From positions 20,537,626 through 20,601,625 of the forward strand of contig ML677334.1 in the NCBI GenBank assembly GCA_007922305.1: 64,000 bases of DNA, in the 5' to 3' direction. Each line of letters begins with the position of its first letter. Positions within the stretch are counted from its first letter, which is position 1. Made by a program: the position numbers and the translations under genes. The DNA is from Dermatemys mawii (taxonomy: Eukaryota > Chordata > Testudines > Dermatemydidae). A model generated the notes under the pieces. The model made no database searches. It was not told the DNA's origin and saw nothing but the letters and a program-made list of their open reading frames with translations. Of this stretch, positions 1 through 10,372 are shown one piece after another.

Positions 1-535
1 CTTTTGTGTTTTCCTCTCCCTCCTTTCCCTGGATGTTTTGAATGAAGGAAGCCAGCAGGGACTGTGTGTGTGTAAGTTTGCATAGCAGGTTCCTCCTACC
101 AGGTGTAAAGTTCAGGATGACTTGTAGGTGGCAGAGCAACACTAGCTACTCATTTATTTTTACACAATACTGTGTTTAGTAACAAATTGTAACATGACAG
201 CTAAACACTCTATTAGAAAATAATACAATGCTTAACTGGGAAGCTGGATAAACTTTGTTGTGAATTCCTCCTGATTTATGTAGTTTGATAGTCATTTAAT
301 CCTCACCCCTCACCTCCCAGTCCAGAATGAAAATGAATGGATAGGCACTTATACATGCTGTGATGGAAACACTTCAACGAAACTCTGACCTTGATTTTAT
401 GTATATATAATGGACAGAGACACTAAACAAAACAATATAGCTGACTTCTTTGAGAACCTGTCTTTGTATCTCCCTCTGTATAACTCTCCTATTAGATTGT
501 TACTCTGTAAATAAAACCTTTTTGAAGTAAAGTAG
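1..535 (+). other. Probable 3' UTR end of an upstream host gene
   Basis: There is no open frame here, but the tract is T- and A-rich and ends in a textbook polyadenylation arrangement. AATAAA lies at 510-515, a plausible cleavage zone follows at about 525-540, and a GU/U-rich run (tgttgtgtggttttttt) lies at 545-561. UGUA-like motifs occur upstream. No transposon family is recognisable, which fits conserved untranslated sequence. The coding part would lie left of the window, so the gene cannot be named. The alternative is a chance AATAAA in AT-rich intergenic DNA. I see the signal directly; the gene is inferred. Confidence 0.45.
510..515 (+). terminator. Polyadenylation signal AATAAA
   Basis: A canonical hexamer followed 30-45 bases later by a GU-rich, then U-rich element, the usual order of a vertebrate cleavage and polyadenylation site. 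Other AATAAA hexamers in the window lack this context or fall within repeats. Confidence 0.45.
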
Positions 536-561
536 CTTTTTCATGTTGTGTGGTTTTTTTG

Positions 562-3500
562 CATGCCCCTAAACAGTAAAATTCAAATAGAGGACCAAAA
601 TGTATATATAATGAATTAGGGTTTAGAGATAATCTGTTTTAGATTTTTCTGGAAGGAAACGGGTAACGTGGAATATTTTTAATATGAATTTCACAATTTC
701 CTTGGTCTGGTTTTCATTGAGGCGAGAAGTCCTATTGACTTCAGTATAGCTAGCTTGTATTCATCGGGACTGTTTGCTAAAGGGAGCAAGGACATGGATT
801 GATAGCCAGTGGAACCTGTGATTTCTCCAGAAATTGCTGTCTATATTGGGCTTTACAAAAATTCAGTTGACTTAAAATGGGAGTAGGCTCTAACCTGTTA
901 AAATTCTGTACTAGACCTCATTTGTCAGCATGTGGAAGACTTTCTAGGATATAATCTTTGTTCTGGTTTCAGGAAAGTTTATGTCCCATCTTTTATAGAT
1001 AATATACCAGAATTCTGTGTTCCAAGTAAGACCTGAATTGCTTGTTTGGTGGGTGCACAAATTGCTTAATAATTAATAAAAGAAACACCTGCTGAGTGCC
1101 TAGACTTTTTGGAATCTGTGTTAATAGTGCATAAGGTTTATAAAGTTGCATTGTAATTCTATTTTAGATGTTTGGCGAATACCACTGTCGATTTATCTTT
1201 GAAGTTTGCATTGTCCTTTATCTTTTTTGCAGCTGAGGAGTGGTGGAGAGAAATATGGAAGAATGCAGATTTAAAAGTGCATTGAAAGACACACACATAG
1301 TGTCACTTTCCCCTTTGATGGAATTGCTTTCACCCATGCACCTGCAGAAAGCCTCAGAAAACTTGCCAAATTTTCATTCTGCACATGTTTTGAATAGTGA
1401 ACAATGAAGGGACTCTTCATTCTCTCATCTGTCCTTTCTTGTTGTATTCAACTCACTTTAATAAGGGGTGGGTGACTTCCTCCTCAAGTTCTGCTTGGCC
1501 CAGCTTTAATTTAAAAAGGCCAAAAAATAAGATGGAGATCACCTTTTGGGTTTTTTTCCCCCCGTTTTTTCTCCTTCAAATGACATGAGATGAAAATTTT
1601 TAACAAATAGTTGACTTAAACATTGGCACTTCAATTTTTTATTGTGCTAAGGGTATGGGAAAAAAAGCTCCTATTGCTTCCAAAACTTGTATTTTTCTAA
1701 CATGATGCCAATGGTGAGGGTAGGTTTCTTCCTTTTCCTGCTTTTGTTGTAAATGGCAATGGAGAAGCCATGGTCTGGTAAATTACCTTTTGATGTTTAT
1801 TTTATTACCTTTCCACCATTTGTGTGGAAAACGTACACATTGTCTCTTATCCTTATTCAAAAAACTTAAGTCATTCAAATGTTGTAGGTAAACATATCAG
1901 ACAAAACAGAGACTAGGAATGAATGACAAAGCTGGAGTTTTCTCTGAGTTTAAGAGTTTCAGCTCAGAGGTTAATATAAACTTCCCACGGTTATCAAGGT
2001 ATCTTTATAGTGTGTTCTGCATCTGATTCTGCTTTGACGTGGGATCCAAGCCCCCATGCTGTGAACAGTTAAGCACATATATAACTTGACTGGAATGGAG
2101 GAGTGCCATTTAAGACTTTGGGACTACTTACCTGAGTAAAGTTATGCACATTTGTAAGTGTTTGGAGGATAGGGCTTAAATCCATAGTTTCTGGTGTAAA
2201 TGAAAACATAACTAAGCCCCTCTCTTGTGCTGCTGTTGAAGCAGCAACCAATGTTCCATGAATAGGGAAATATATTACTAAGTATCATAACTTACCATAG
2301 AAAGTACATGTAACCTGCATAGATCAGTGTCTTAAGTCTCTTCCTGCTGTAGTTTAAAAAGATATGATATTGCTTTTAGAATTATGAAGATTACATCATC
2401 AGGGAAAAAAGCGGATTCCATTATATAAACTCACATCAAAAGCACTTTGATGTGCTGTATTAGAGCAAGTTTAAAAAACAAAACAAAAACCCCTCCTCTA
2501 AAGCAAATATAAACGAAGAGGCAAATATTACTTTGTTCTAAAATGAAAATTGCTCTAGCTCTTAAGAGTATCAGATTTTTATTTGTTTTGACAGGATGAA
2601 ATCCACAAAAGCAGCACCTACACAAAAAGAAGGGAGGAGAAGTGAAATACTGTCTGCAAATCATGGTCCTTATTCTCCTATCTTCATTCTTGTGGAATTC
2701 AGCTACTTTACTCCAAAGTAATTACTCTGAAGTCAATAAGGAGTAAGGTAATATTTATTGCAAGCAAGTTTGGAAGAATCAGAGCCTATATTTCCCCCAT
2801 GGACTGATTAAGTCATAAAAAAAAATCCTATTACTATTAGATGGAGTTAATGATTCCATTTTCTACTTTTTTTTAATCCAGTCATGCTGTCTCCACACTA
2901 CACATTGGTTGTACACATCAGAATGTATTTTACAAAAGAAGTATGCCACTCTTTAACATAATGGTAAGAGCACAAATACCCTCTCTTCCCCTTTCTGCTC
3001 CAGTCTTGTTGAACTGCCATCAGTTATGCTGCAGTTCCTTTCTGCTGTGCCCAGGCAGTTCACTAGACAAAGTAATTGCATCCAGCCTGACAGTTGTTGC
3101 TAACTAGAACAGAGAAGATCTGTTGATGGTATCATAGGTGTCAGTGATGACCTCTCTGGTTGGCAGTAGAGAGGCTTATTTCTAGACATGAGATATTTAG
3201 CACTTCAGCTGGACAGAGCACTTGATCCTCCTGTGCCTCCACTACAGCTTCAAGTGTTCAGTGACTTGCCAGGAAAGATGAAATCGGAGAACACAATACA
3301 TTGATAATAATGGACTGGTTCGATGAGCTGCCTACAATACAAGACACAACTAGTGTATACAAATGAACCAGAGAGCCTGAAAGTTAGCAAATTGCAGTAA
3401 AAAAAATGTTAATAGTTCAAGAACATCCAGCTAGAACCTAAATTATAGAAAACCAGACTGGTACAAATGAATTAAGAAATGAAGAGGAATTTGATCAGTG

Positions 3501-3715
3501 GAGTAAAATGTGTCTATATGAATCCCCATACCATGAAGTCTAGGGATTCAGACACTTTCTATAATAAAATAATTAAAATACCCATTCTATTTAGGAAGTG
3601 TTTGTAGTTTGGGTTTAGCAGGTACCAAAAACTGAATGTAAAGTGAGGACTTTCATTTCAGCCCTGTTTTCACACATGAATATGTTTCTTAAGTTTCTCT
3701 TGGGCTGAATCTTTA
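562..3715. other. Intergenic stretch, no gene seen
   Basis: AT-rich single-copy-looking sequence. Open frames are short and resemble no family. Bases 2725-2800 (gaagtcaat... with a downstream 'aatcagagccta') resemble one of the short palindromic elements found elsewhere in the window. No RNA gene or recognisable LINE/SINE is visible in the rest. Confidence 0.5.
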
Positions 3716-3746
3716 TCTCTCTCTCTCTCTATCTATCTATCTGTCT
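3716..3746. repeat. CT/CTAT microsatellite
   Basis: A (CT)n run passes into (ATCT)n with a terminal ctgtc, a short compound microsatellite of about 30 bp. Confidence 0.9.
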
Positions 3747-3855
3747 AAAAAGTCAAAGCAAAATCTCTTCTTCCATATATTGGTTTGTGACAGAAGGGCA
3801 AAAATATCTTCCTGCCATGAAAAAGACTTCAGTGGTGGTAAATCCTTATCGTCCA

Positions 3856-4066
3856 ATAATAATACCTATTTTTGTACAACACATTTTAGTAGTAGAGCTC
3901 AAAAGACTTTACAAATGAGGGCAGTATTATGCCTATTTTAGAGAAACTGAGGCACAGAAGTGCAGTGGCTTGCCTAAATACACACAGCAGGCCACTGGCA
4001 GAGCTGGGACTAGAAATCCAGGTTTCCTGAATCCCAGTTTAGTGCTTTAGCTGCTTAGGACCACAC
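3856..4066 (+). repeat. MIR/CORE-SINE fragment
   Basis: It shows the core order of the MIR family: a stretch around 'ctttacaaatgagg', then 'gagaaactgaggcacaga', 'cttgcctaaatacacacagc', 'ggcagagctgggacta' and 'atccaggtttcctgaa'. This is the tRNA-derived, tail-to-core layout of an old SINE in the forward direction. It is diverged, so an ancient insertion. No target duplications can be seen. Confidence 0.8.
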
Positions 4067-4170
4067 AACAAAGGCCTCAGTCAGCAGTGATTCCCACTGG
4101 ACAAAGGGCTGTCCAAACATAAGATGTTGCCTTCTGTGCCCAAAGAATTTACAGCCTAGTGGCCCAAACC
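4067..4170 (+). repeat. Ancient interspersed repeat fragment
   Basis: The stretch around 'ctgtccaaacataaga...tgcccaaagaatttacagcct' matches a theme seen three more times (42668-42800, 56790-56960, 61325-61450): 'cccattgtg...gtacaaac...gccc(t)gaagagcttacag'. I recognise the recurrence but cannot name the family with certainty. Confidence 0.4.
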
Positions 4171-4544
4171 TGCAACTCTGCCTATGCTGAGCCTCCTGGG
4201 CTTGAATGGGGCTCCAGGCAGAAATAGAGGTTAGCCTCTGAGGAACATCTTGCAGGCTCAGTGCTTAAGAAAAGTGACATAAAGATTCAGAACAGGGATA
4301 CAGTCAAAACATTTTTGCAAAGTATTATGTGTTAATTGTCCACATAGCCCTACTAACTAATTAGATGATTTCTTATAGCTACCACAACAGAGGTTAAAAT
4401 CCAAATGGGGAGAGAGGTAGTGGTCTTATAGATTAGTTTGAGGGGGGATTTCCATGCAAAATGGAAGGCAAAGAGAGGCTTTTTGTGGGAAAGTTACAAA
4501 TGGAGGGATGAAGCTGGATTGAGTGTCTCTGTGAATGTTCTAAC
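4166..4544. other. Stretch without recognisable feature
   Basis: No family or coding signal is seen. The 63-residue open frame starting near 4438 runs into the CR1 tail and is not a gene. Confidence 0.4.
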
Positions 4545-4660
4545 TCAATTAGAAGTTATGAGCTTGAGAAACTATTTGGGGAAATTCTATGGCCTGTGCT
4601 GTCAAGGAGGACTGACTAGATGGTCTTAATGGTTCCTTCTGTCCCTAAAATCTATGAATT
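4545..4660 (+). repeat. CR1 LINE 3' end
   Basis: The phrase 'ggactgactagatggtctta' followed by 'ggttccttctgtcc' and 'aaaatctatgaatt' is the conserved 3' end of sauropsid CR1 LINEs, which close with ATTCTRTG-like octamers. Only the tail is present, the usual severe 5' truncation of CR1 copies. Forward orientation. Confidence 0.75.
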
Positions 4661-5189
4661 GGCAGAGCAGACAGGCCAATGTAAAAGAAGAGCAGACAAG
4701 TAGAAAAAGGCAGCGAGGTGGAGGGTTTTAGATATCTATCTAAAAGCAACTGAACTGTTCTGGTCCTAGTCCTTGCAGTGGAATATTTTCTAAAACAATC
4801 TGAAAATAAAAGAATGGATTTATAAGAAGTTGTGAAACCATGCATAATATGACATACATTTCCACTAAATTTAGTTACCGTACTGTTTTTGGGATGATGG
4901 AATAACAGATGCATCATACAGTAATTACTCAGGCGTGGTCTTAAACTGCTGTTTCACAGTAGAATTCCAGAGTTGCTTAAGTTTGGGGCTATGCAAATAT
5001 GGAAGGAAATACTGATGTCAGAATCAAAACATCTTAACTTTCTTCTGAAATAAAGCAAAATAAGAACTTTTTAAAAAACAAGGTAAGCTAATGAAATATT
5101 TAGGTTGCACTTCTGAACACACAGGAGAAAACCAATTTTGATGGGGCCCTCTCAAGACTCTGCACCATTTAATTTCTGTAGTAGAGCTG
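4661..5189. other. Stretch without recognisable feature
   Basis: No repeat family or coding signal is recognised. The 90-residue minus-strand open frame has no domain and high Ser/Thr/His content, as expected by chance. Confidence 0.4.
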
Positions 5190-5197
5190 TGCTAGAG

Positions 5198-5461
5198 CAA
5201 TGGTCGTCAAACTGGGGTGCGCGAGACCACACCAGGGGGTGCGCGAGACCACCCCAGGGGGTGCGAGAGCCCCCCGCTGCTGCTGCCGAGCCCGCCCGGG
5301 AGACTGCCGAATTCCTGGGCAGGCTCTTTTGGTCCCGCCGAAATGCCATCGGCAGCTTCCGGTTTATGCGGTGGCATTTTGGCGGACATACCTGCCCTAG
5401 GGACGCCAGACTTTTCCCTCTGCGGAAAGGGGCCACGGGGGAAAAGGTTTGCAGACCCCTG
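5198..5461. mobile_element. Non-autonomous hAT MITE, GC-rich, with 8-bp target duplication
   Basis: An exact 8-bp direct repeat 'tgctagag' flanks it (5190-5197 and 5462-5469). The ends are imperfect inverted repeats: 'caatggtcgtcaaact' on the left against the reverse complement of 'ggtttgcagacccctg' on the right. Eight-base duplications and CAGGGGTCTGCAAACT-like ends are hAT hallmarks. It is 264 bp, much richer in GC than its surroundings, and encodes nothing. The overlapping open frames on both strands are artefacts of high GC. Inside, a unit of about 24 bp (ggtgcgcgagaccac...ccaggg) is repeated two to three times. Confidence 0.8.
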
Positions 5462-5520
5462 TGCTAGAGGACGTATGTGTGGGGCTTCTGGAACTGTAGT
5501 GGCAGGGGCGGAGGAGTGTA

Positions 5521-5640
5521 GGGTGACCAGATATCCTGATTTTATAGGGACACTCTTGATTTTTGGGTCTTTTCCTTATATAAGCTTCTATTATCCCCTG
5601 ACCTCTGTCCCGATTTTTCACATTTGCTGTCTGGTCACCC
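5521..5640 (+). mobile_element. TA-flanked MITE (Tc1/mariner-like), copy 1
   Basis: The 120-bp unit begins 'gggtgaccagata' and ends 'tgtctggtcaccc', inverted repeats matching at 12 of 13 positions, with TA on both sides (5519-5520 and 5641-5642). A second copy in opposite orientation lies at 17853-17969, including the same internal phrases ('tcctgattttatagggaca', 'tcccgatttttcaca'). TA flanks suggest a Tc1/mariner-type transposase supplied in trans. No coding capacity. Confidence 0.75.
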
Positions 5641-5642
5641 TA

Positions 5643-6330
5643 GCGGGGTGGCAATACTGCATAAAGATTGCATGTCATTAATCTGCACAATAGAGCTATA
5701 TCAAATGTCAAAGGTTCCTATTCTTCACACAGGATTAAACAGCCATGGCAGGTCTCACTTTGAACACTTCCAGCAAACTGGTGGAGACCTTGGGGCCTGA
5801 ACAGTTTTGAAACTGCGCAAGAGGAGAAGTTATGTGAAGAACTAAGACATGCTAAAAATAACCCAAAAAGAGTGCTTCTCTGGCAAAGCAGTATGGGCAC
5901 TCAGATGGGATCAGGTTTAAATAGACTTTGAGAACCTGGCCAAACTAAGGCAACTTGGGGATCTAGACATATGCAACACAGAGGGTTGGGGGAAGAACAG
6001 GGTAGTAGTGGTGCTCTGACCTTACCCCCCAGTTTGGGATGGTTGTGTGCAGAAAAGCAGAGTTGTGTGTGTGTGGTATGCTGAAGCCTTCCTACTTCCT
6101 TGTCTTCAGGCAGGTTTAAATAGGAAGGATGCAATCCCCCCTGCAAACCAAACAGAATATTCTGAGGGTGGTGGTGGTGGTCGTTCTAAGAAGCCTTCAT
6201 GGGATGGGAGTAGCCAGGACCTCTGTGAGCTGGAACCCCTACTCAGAAACCGTACAAATGGCAAACACCATTTCTTCTAACTTTTTGGGGATGTCTGGAA
6301 CAAATGTTACTCAAGATGAAGTTTAAAATC
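5643..6330. other. Stretch without recognisable feature
   Basis: Contains a short GGT repeat near 6168-6182. Overlapping open frames of 60-80 codons on both strands show no domain. No repeat family is recognised. Confidence 0.4.
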
Positions 6331-6339
6331 TGTGAGTGC

Positions 6340-6475
6340 AATCATTCCCACTCCTTCCCCTTTTATTCTATCTCCTTTATTCCATCTACCCCTTCACTTT
6401 TTCTCTCTCCTTCTTCCCTCCTGGTTCGTTATTGCCCCATCTCCATCATTCTCCAGTTTTCATTTTTTCAGAGAT
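6340..6475 (+). repeat. Polypyrimidine tract
   Basis: A strongly C/T-biased run of about 135 bases, followed by a purine-rich run (gaaagagaagggggagagag...) at 6513-6549. The strand asymmetry explains the open frames of 75 and 136 codons here, which are rich in Leu, Phe, Ser and Pro and are not credible genes. Confidence 0.6.
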
Positions 6476-6790
6476 TTTAATCTTGATCTCCAGAAGTCTT
6501 TTGTTCCACACAAAGAAAGAGAAGGGGGAGAGAGAGAAAGAAATGAAAAGCTCCAGGATCTAATCCTCCCTCTGTCCAGCTCTGGAACATCAACAACTTT
6601 GAAAAATTGCTCCATGCTGATACTTGCTTGGTCCTTGACAACCTGTGCAAATCACTTGTGGCTTCATCATCACTTATGGGTAGTGGGGTCATCCCAAACC
6701 CATGCTGGTAAAATTTTTACATTGGCTCCTGAAATCAAGTGACTTTGCACTGTTTTGAGGTGACAAACGAAAATATGCTATTAGCTTTGT

Positions 6791-6878
6791 GGCCCATATC
6801 CCCAGCTGATCTAAGTCAGAATAGCTCTGATGGAGTCAATGAAGTTACATGGATTTATATCCTCTGAGAATTTGGCCT
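6791..6878. repeat. Short ancient palindromic element
   Basis: Begins 'ggcccatatccccagctgat' and ends 'ctgagaatttggcc', so the ends are roughly inverted, with 'gctctgatggagtcaatgaa' in the middle. Elsewhere in the window the same plan recurs (ggccagatcct...agctggt...gtcaatgg...ttacacc...ggcc). Confidence 0.45.
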
Positions 6879-6954
6879 CAAGTTTTTTGATGATTTTTCA
6901 AGTCCTTGACTGGCTGAGTTTGAATCTCTGATATATACAAATAAACCAATTAAC

Positions 6955-7112
6955 AAAGATGGTGGTACTAGCTCTGTTTTGCAAATGGAGAAAAGAAGGC
7001 TCAAAACAATTACAGGTTTTGCCCAAGTTTACATGGTGAGTCAGTGGCAGAGTTAGGAACAAAACCCAGATTTCCAGACTACTCGACCACTGCTCTAACT
7101 ACTGGACCCATT
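6955..7112 (+). repeat. MIR/CORE-SINE fragment
   Basis: Forward MIR core: 'ttttgcaaatggagaaaaga', 'ttgcccaagtttacatggtg', 'agtcagtggcagagttagga', 'aacccagatttccagacta', then 'ccactgctctaactactgga'. Old and diverged. Confidence 0.75.
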
Positions 7113-8006
7113 GACTCAATATACTATTGTATGTAGCTGCATGCTTTAATAATTAACCTTCTAGTGGGAACATTTTGAAGCCAATGTAAAATCAAACACT
7201 AGTCTTGGTTTTTAGTCATATTAGATTTGCATGGAGGGTGTGTTCTGGATTAAATGAGACAGGTAGATAAGCTCTTGCTAATTTTATTACAGTAGAAATC
7301 AATACTATATCAAAGCAAGGGACTAATTATGAAAACTATTGCCCTCTGCAAAAGGAAAAAAAAGAAACCCTATCCTGTACTGTCAGTGACTCACAATTAA
7401 TTTTATTAATGAATAACACTGAGAATTATTTTGAATAAAAAGGAGACATATGACTGCTGGGGAGAAGCAGGTAATAGAACAGCTCCAGTAAATAACTAAT
7501 GGTCTGTTTACTGATAATTTTACTCTTAGCAACTTCACAATATTTGTTTTTCATTATGTAAACAAGTGGAAGGGAAGAGACTCATGTGAGTCATCAATGT
7601 ACTGAACACACAGAATTTGAACCTACAGAAGTTGGTGCATTTGTATCACAGCACCTGTGAGGAGAAAGCAAATAGTTTTATTTCTCTAGAGTGGCTTCTT
7701 CACAGCTGAAAGTCTACAGGACAAGAAAGTGCTTCTGGCTGCTCTGAATTATACAATCCATTTGAGTTCTATACCACATCCATCTAGGTATTTGAAAACA
7801 TCCCTGTGGGATAGGACTAGAAATGCTGCTGCTAGGATGATGCACAGAGTGAAAAGAGATTATGACCAGACTACGTTTATGTTCAGACAGATACATGCAA
7901 TTTTGAAGAATCATTAACTAACTATTAACCACACCTGCATAGAGCCTCTGGCAATGCTGTCTTATACAAAATCTCAAGAACTGCCATATGCCTTACATCA
8001 TGCTTT
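7113..8006. other. Stretch without recognisable feature
   Basis: AT-rich with no family I can name. The open frames of 62 and 66 codons near 7714-7917 are on opposite strands of the same bases and show no motif. Confidence 0.4.
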
Positions 8007-8900
8007 CAGGGCTGGCCTTACCATGAGGCGAACTGAGGTGGCCCCCTCAGGTGCCAGACTGTAGTCGGGGCACCACTAGGACCCAGAGTGTACAAAATTG
8101 TGTCTGCTGCTGGTGCATATGTATTCTCTCTGCTCTAGATGCACAGAGATGGTGGAGTGCTATGCTGGAGGAAGGAAGGCACAAGAGACATAACAGGCAG
8201 GCAGGAGAAAAGGTGAGAGGGAATAGCAGAAAGCAGCAGGAGCTGCAGGGAGAGAGAAGAGGAGGAGGAACCTCTTATGTCCCTCTCCAGCACCCCCCGG
8301 AGCCTGGACTGATTAACACCAGCTTCTCAGGGAGCTTCCTGTTTCCTGATGCTTCCCTGACCCCGCTTGGAGAACAGGCAGTCAACTGAAGTAGTAGGAG
8401 TCGGTCTGGCCCTTAAGATGCTGATACCTTCCCTCACTCAGGCCATGCTACCAGCCTGCTTATTTGTCCCCTTCAATTGAGTGTTGAGAGCCACTATATT
8501 GGCACAGAACAGCAGTCATGAGTGAAAGAAGAAAATGCCCCTCTGGGGCAGCATTCAGAAAAACAAAGAGAGCAAAGGAAGCTTTTCCATCTACACAGGA
8601 AGGAGCTCTTCTGAGATACATAGGCACAAGTATTCATGGTGAGCCTTCTGGCCCCAGTGAGGATGTGAGTGGTGAGGAGATGCCTGATCTGCCAGTTAGT
8701 CAGAGTGCAGGTGACTTGGCAGCTACTGCAGCATCCCTATCTCCATCTCATATGGATGTAACCATGCACATTCCTGAAAAAAAGTGTAGATCAGAGAAGA
8801 GTGCACAGAAGTTGACATCTACATGGCATTCTTATTGTGGTATAGATGTCAGCACTGTTAGCTATTTCATTCTCATTTGAGAAAGAAGAGGGAGGGTCAC
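8007..8900 (+). mobile_element. hAT-superfamily transposon fragment (5' part)
   Basis: The left end 'cagggctggccttaccatga' has the CAGGGC(C/T)GGC start typical of turtle hAT elements. It is followed by a GC-richer leader of about 500 bp and then the start of a transposase frame at 8518. I could not find the matching right terminus (…ggccagccctg) or a copy of the 8-bp left flank 'catgcttt' downstream, so the element appears 3'-truncated. The boundary near 8880-8900 is approximate: the transposase-like reading stops resembling the family after about residue 105. Confidence 0.6.
8518..8880 (+). pseudogene. hAT transposase N-terminal fragment (ZMYM/TTF-type family)
   Basis: The 120-codon frame starts at an ATG in the position expected for the transposase. 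It opens with a basic segment (MSERRKCPSGAAFRKTKRAK) followed by 'EGALLRYIG', the characteristic N-terminal lead of ZMYM-like hAT transposases, in which 'KxSGAxxRKxxxxKE' precedes 'GxLxKY'. A Ser/Glu/Gly-rich linker follows. The BED/TTF zinc finger, the catalytic RNase H-fold with its DDE residues, and the dimerisation domain are all absent, since intact members run to 600-800 residues. The last 15 or so codons look unrelated and probably lie past a deletion or truncation breakpoint. It cannot be active. Family recognition is by eye; a domesticated short protein is possible but unlikely. Confidence 0.55.
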
Positions 8901-9161
8901 AGATCAGTACAATTTACCATGAGTGATATTTTGTTTCCATGCTATAAGTGAGTTCGGAAGAAAACCCCACTTCATTGTTCTCCCTGGCTAAGAAAAAGCC
9001 AAGCCCAAGACATCTAGTGGAGCCTATGTGCATGCTGAAGTCCCCCAAAGGAAAGCCAAACCTCAGGTAGCCTAGCTCAGTGAGCACGTGCAATGGTGTT
9101 TTGAATATCTGCCCCCCCTGTAAAAAAAAATTCATTTTGGTGACTCAAATGGATGTAGTTA
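8900..9161. other. Spacer between hAT fragment and inverted arm
   Basis: No recognisable element. It ends in a C7 run and an A9 run (about 9112-9131). It might be the remaining part of the hAT copy, but I see no terminal repeat. Confidence 0.3.
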
Positions 9162-9314
9162 ATTTTGTGGGCACAGCTTGGAGGGAAGGAGTGGTGGTAT
9201 TCTTCCCCCGCACAATTTGCCTGCTCTATGGATTACAATTACAGGTGGACTGCAACCAGATGCTCTAATCTCATCATGTTAGGAAAGCCTCAAATTCAGA
9301 ATCAAACTTTGCAG
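9162..9314 (+). repeat. Left arm of a long inverted repeat (153 bp)
   Basis: The reverse complement of these bases matches 10943-11095 at 149 of 153 positions with no insertion or deletion, by manual base-by-base alignment. Identity stops abruptly at both edges. The arm has no long open frame and I do not recognise its family. Confidence 0.95.
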
Positions 9315-9816
9315 TTGTGACTTTCACTATAGTGGCCCCAAATTGAAACTTCCAAAACTTCAGGAACGTTTAAATGTGTCTCTTCATTGATCAGTGTCAT
9401 GACTAATTACTGTTCAATCTTCAAGCAGGTGATCTTAGATAAACATGTCATATTTAAGTTTGTGGAAACACCGTAGAATATTGTTGTTTTGCCAGAGAAC
9501 TAATACGTGAACACATCATGAAAGACACAGCTAAATGAGTAATCTGAAATAAATAAAGTATTTTAGTAATTATTTGTTACAGATTCTGATTGTCTGAGAA
9601 GTATCCCTGTGTGTTGATGATATGTGAATCCTTTTCACAAAGTGAAAGTTAAGTTTAATAAAAGTAATGGGTTGATGTATAGACATGCAAGATCTTCTTG
9701 AGTCATGGGCTTCAGAATACATGTATTTTATGTTAATTGCTAGTGTAACCTTTTAAGTAAGAGCATTTATTAGAAGACTGTATTTAATTGCTGGGTTCAA
9801 GATGACTGACACTGTA

Positions 9817-9942
9817 ATGCCCCATCCTGCAAACACTTACACATGCATACCTTTATGCACGAGTAAACCCACTGAATTCAGTAGACTTACTCTTGTGCAT
9901 AAACGTATTCACCTGTGCAACAGTTTGAAAGCTCAGGATGAA
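9817..9942. repeat. Short ancient palindromic element
   Basis: Runs from 'gccccatcctgcaaacactt' through 'gcacgagtaaaccc', 'tcagtagacttactc' and 'gtgcataaacg' to 'agctcaggat'. The two halves are rough inverted copies. The plan (gatcctgcaa, cttaagca, centre with gacttcaatggg, then the mirror image) recurs at 46065-46212 and 56398-56480. Confidence 0.5.
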
Positions 9943-10372
9943 AGTACTATGCAGGCATAATCTTCATTTTCTATTTAAAACATACAGTCTTTATTCAAAT
10001 CTTCAAACTCAGGTTACAGCTTGATTAACTTGACATGATAACCATGTTCTCCTCATGTAGTCCTTAATGATTGTATTACAATTTCTTGCACATTATTTTC
10101 AGAAAATGTGAAGAGATTCTTTGGGATTATTGGTCAGCTTTTTGTTGGTGATTTAGTGAAGCTAGAACAGCTTTGCCTAATAGCACTTGCAGGAAGCTTT
10201 TCCTCAATTCATTGTGAATCTTCACATACAGAAATAGTGTCAGGTGTCAATCTTGAAGATCTCTTTAAAAAATGCCATATTATGCTGTCATGAGGGAACT
10301 GCAGAAGTGGGCTACTGTAGTAAAAGAAGGAAAGCCCTTTGAAAGCTGTGGAGTTCAAAAGAAAATTAATGA

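Noticed and set aside
5138..5681. Overlapping open frames of 66-154 codons on both strands.
   Set aside because: They lie across a GC-rich hAT MITE and a second MITE. High GC removes stops in several frames at once; no domain or consistent frame.
6332..6742. 136-codon open frame with Leu/Phe/Ser-rich start that looks like membrane segments.
   Set aside because: Hydrophobicity comes from a polypyrimidine tract; the opposite strand is also open and no homology is apparent.
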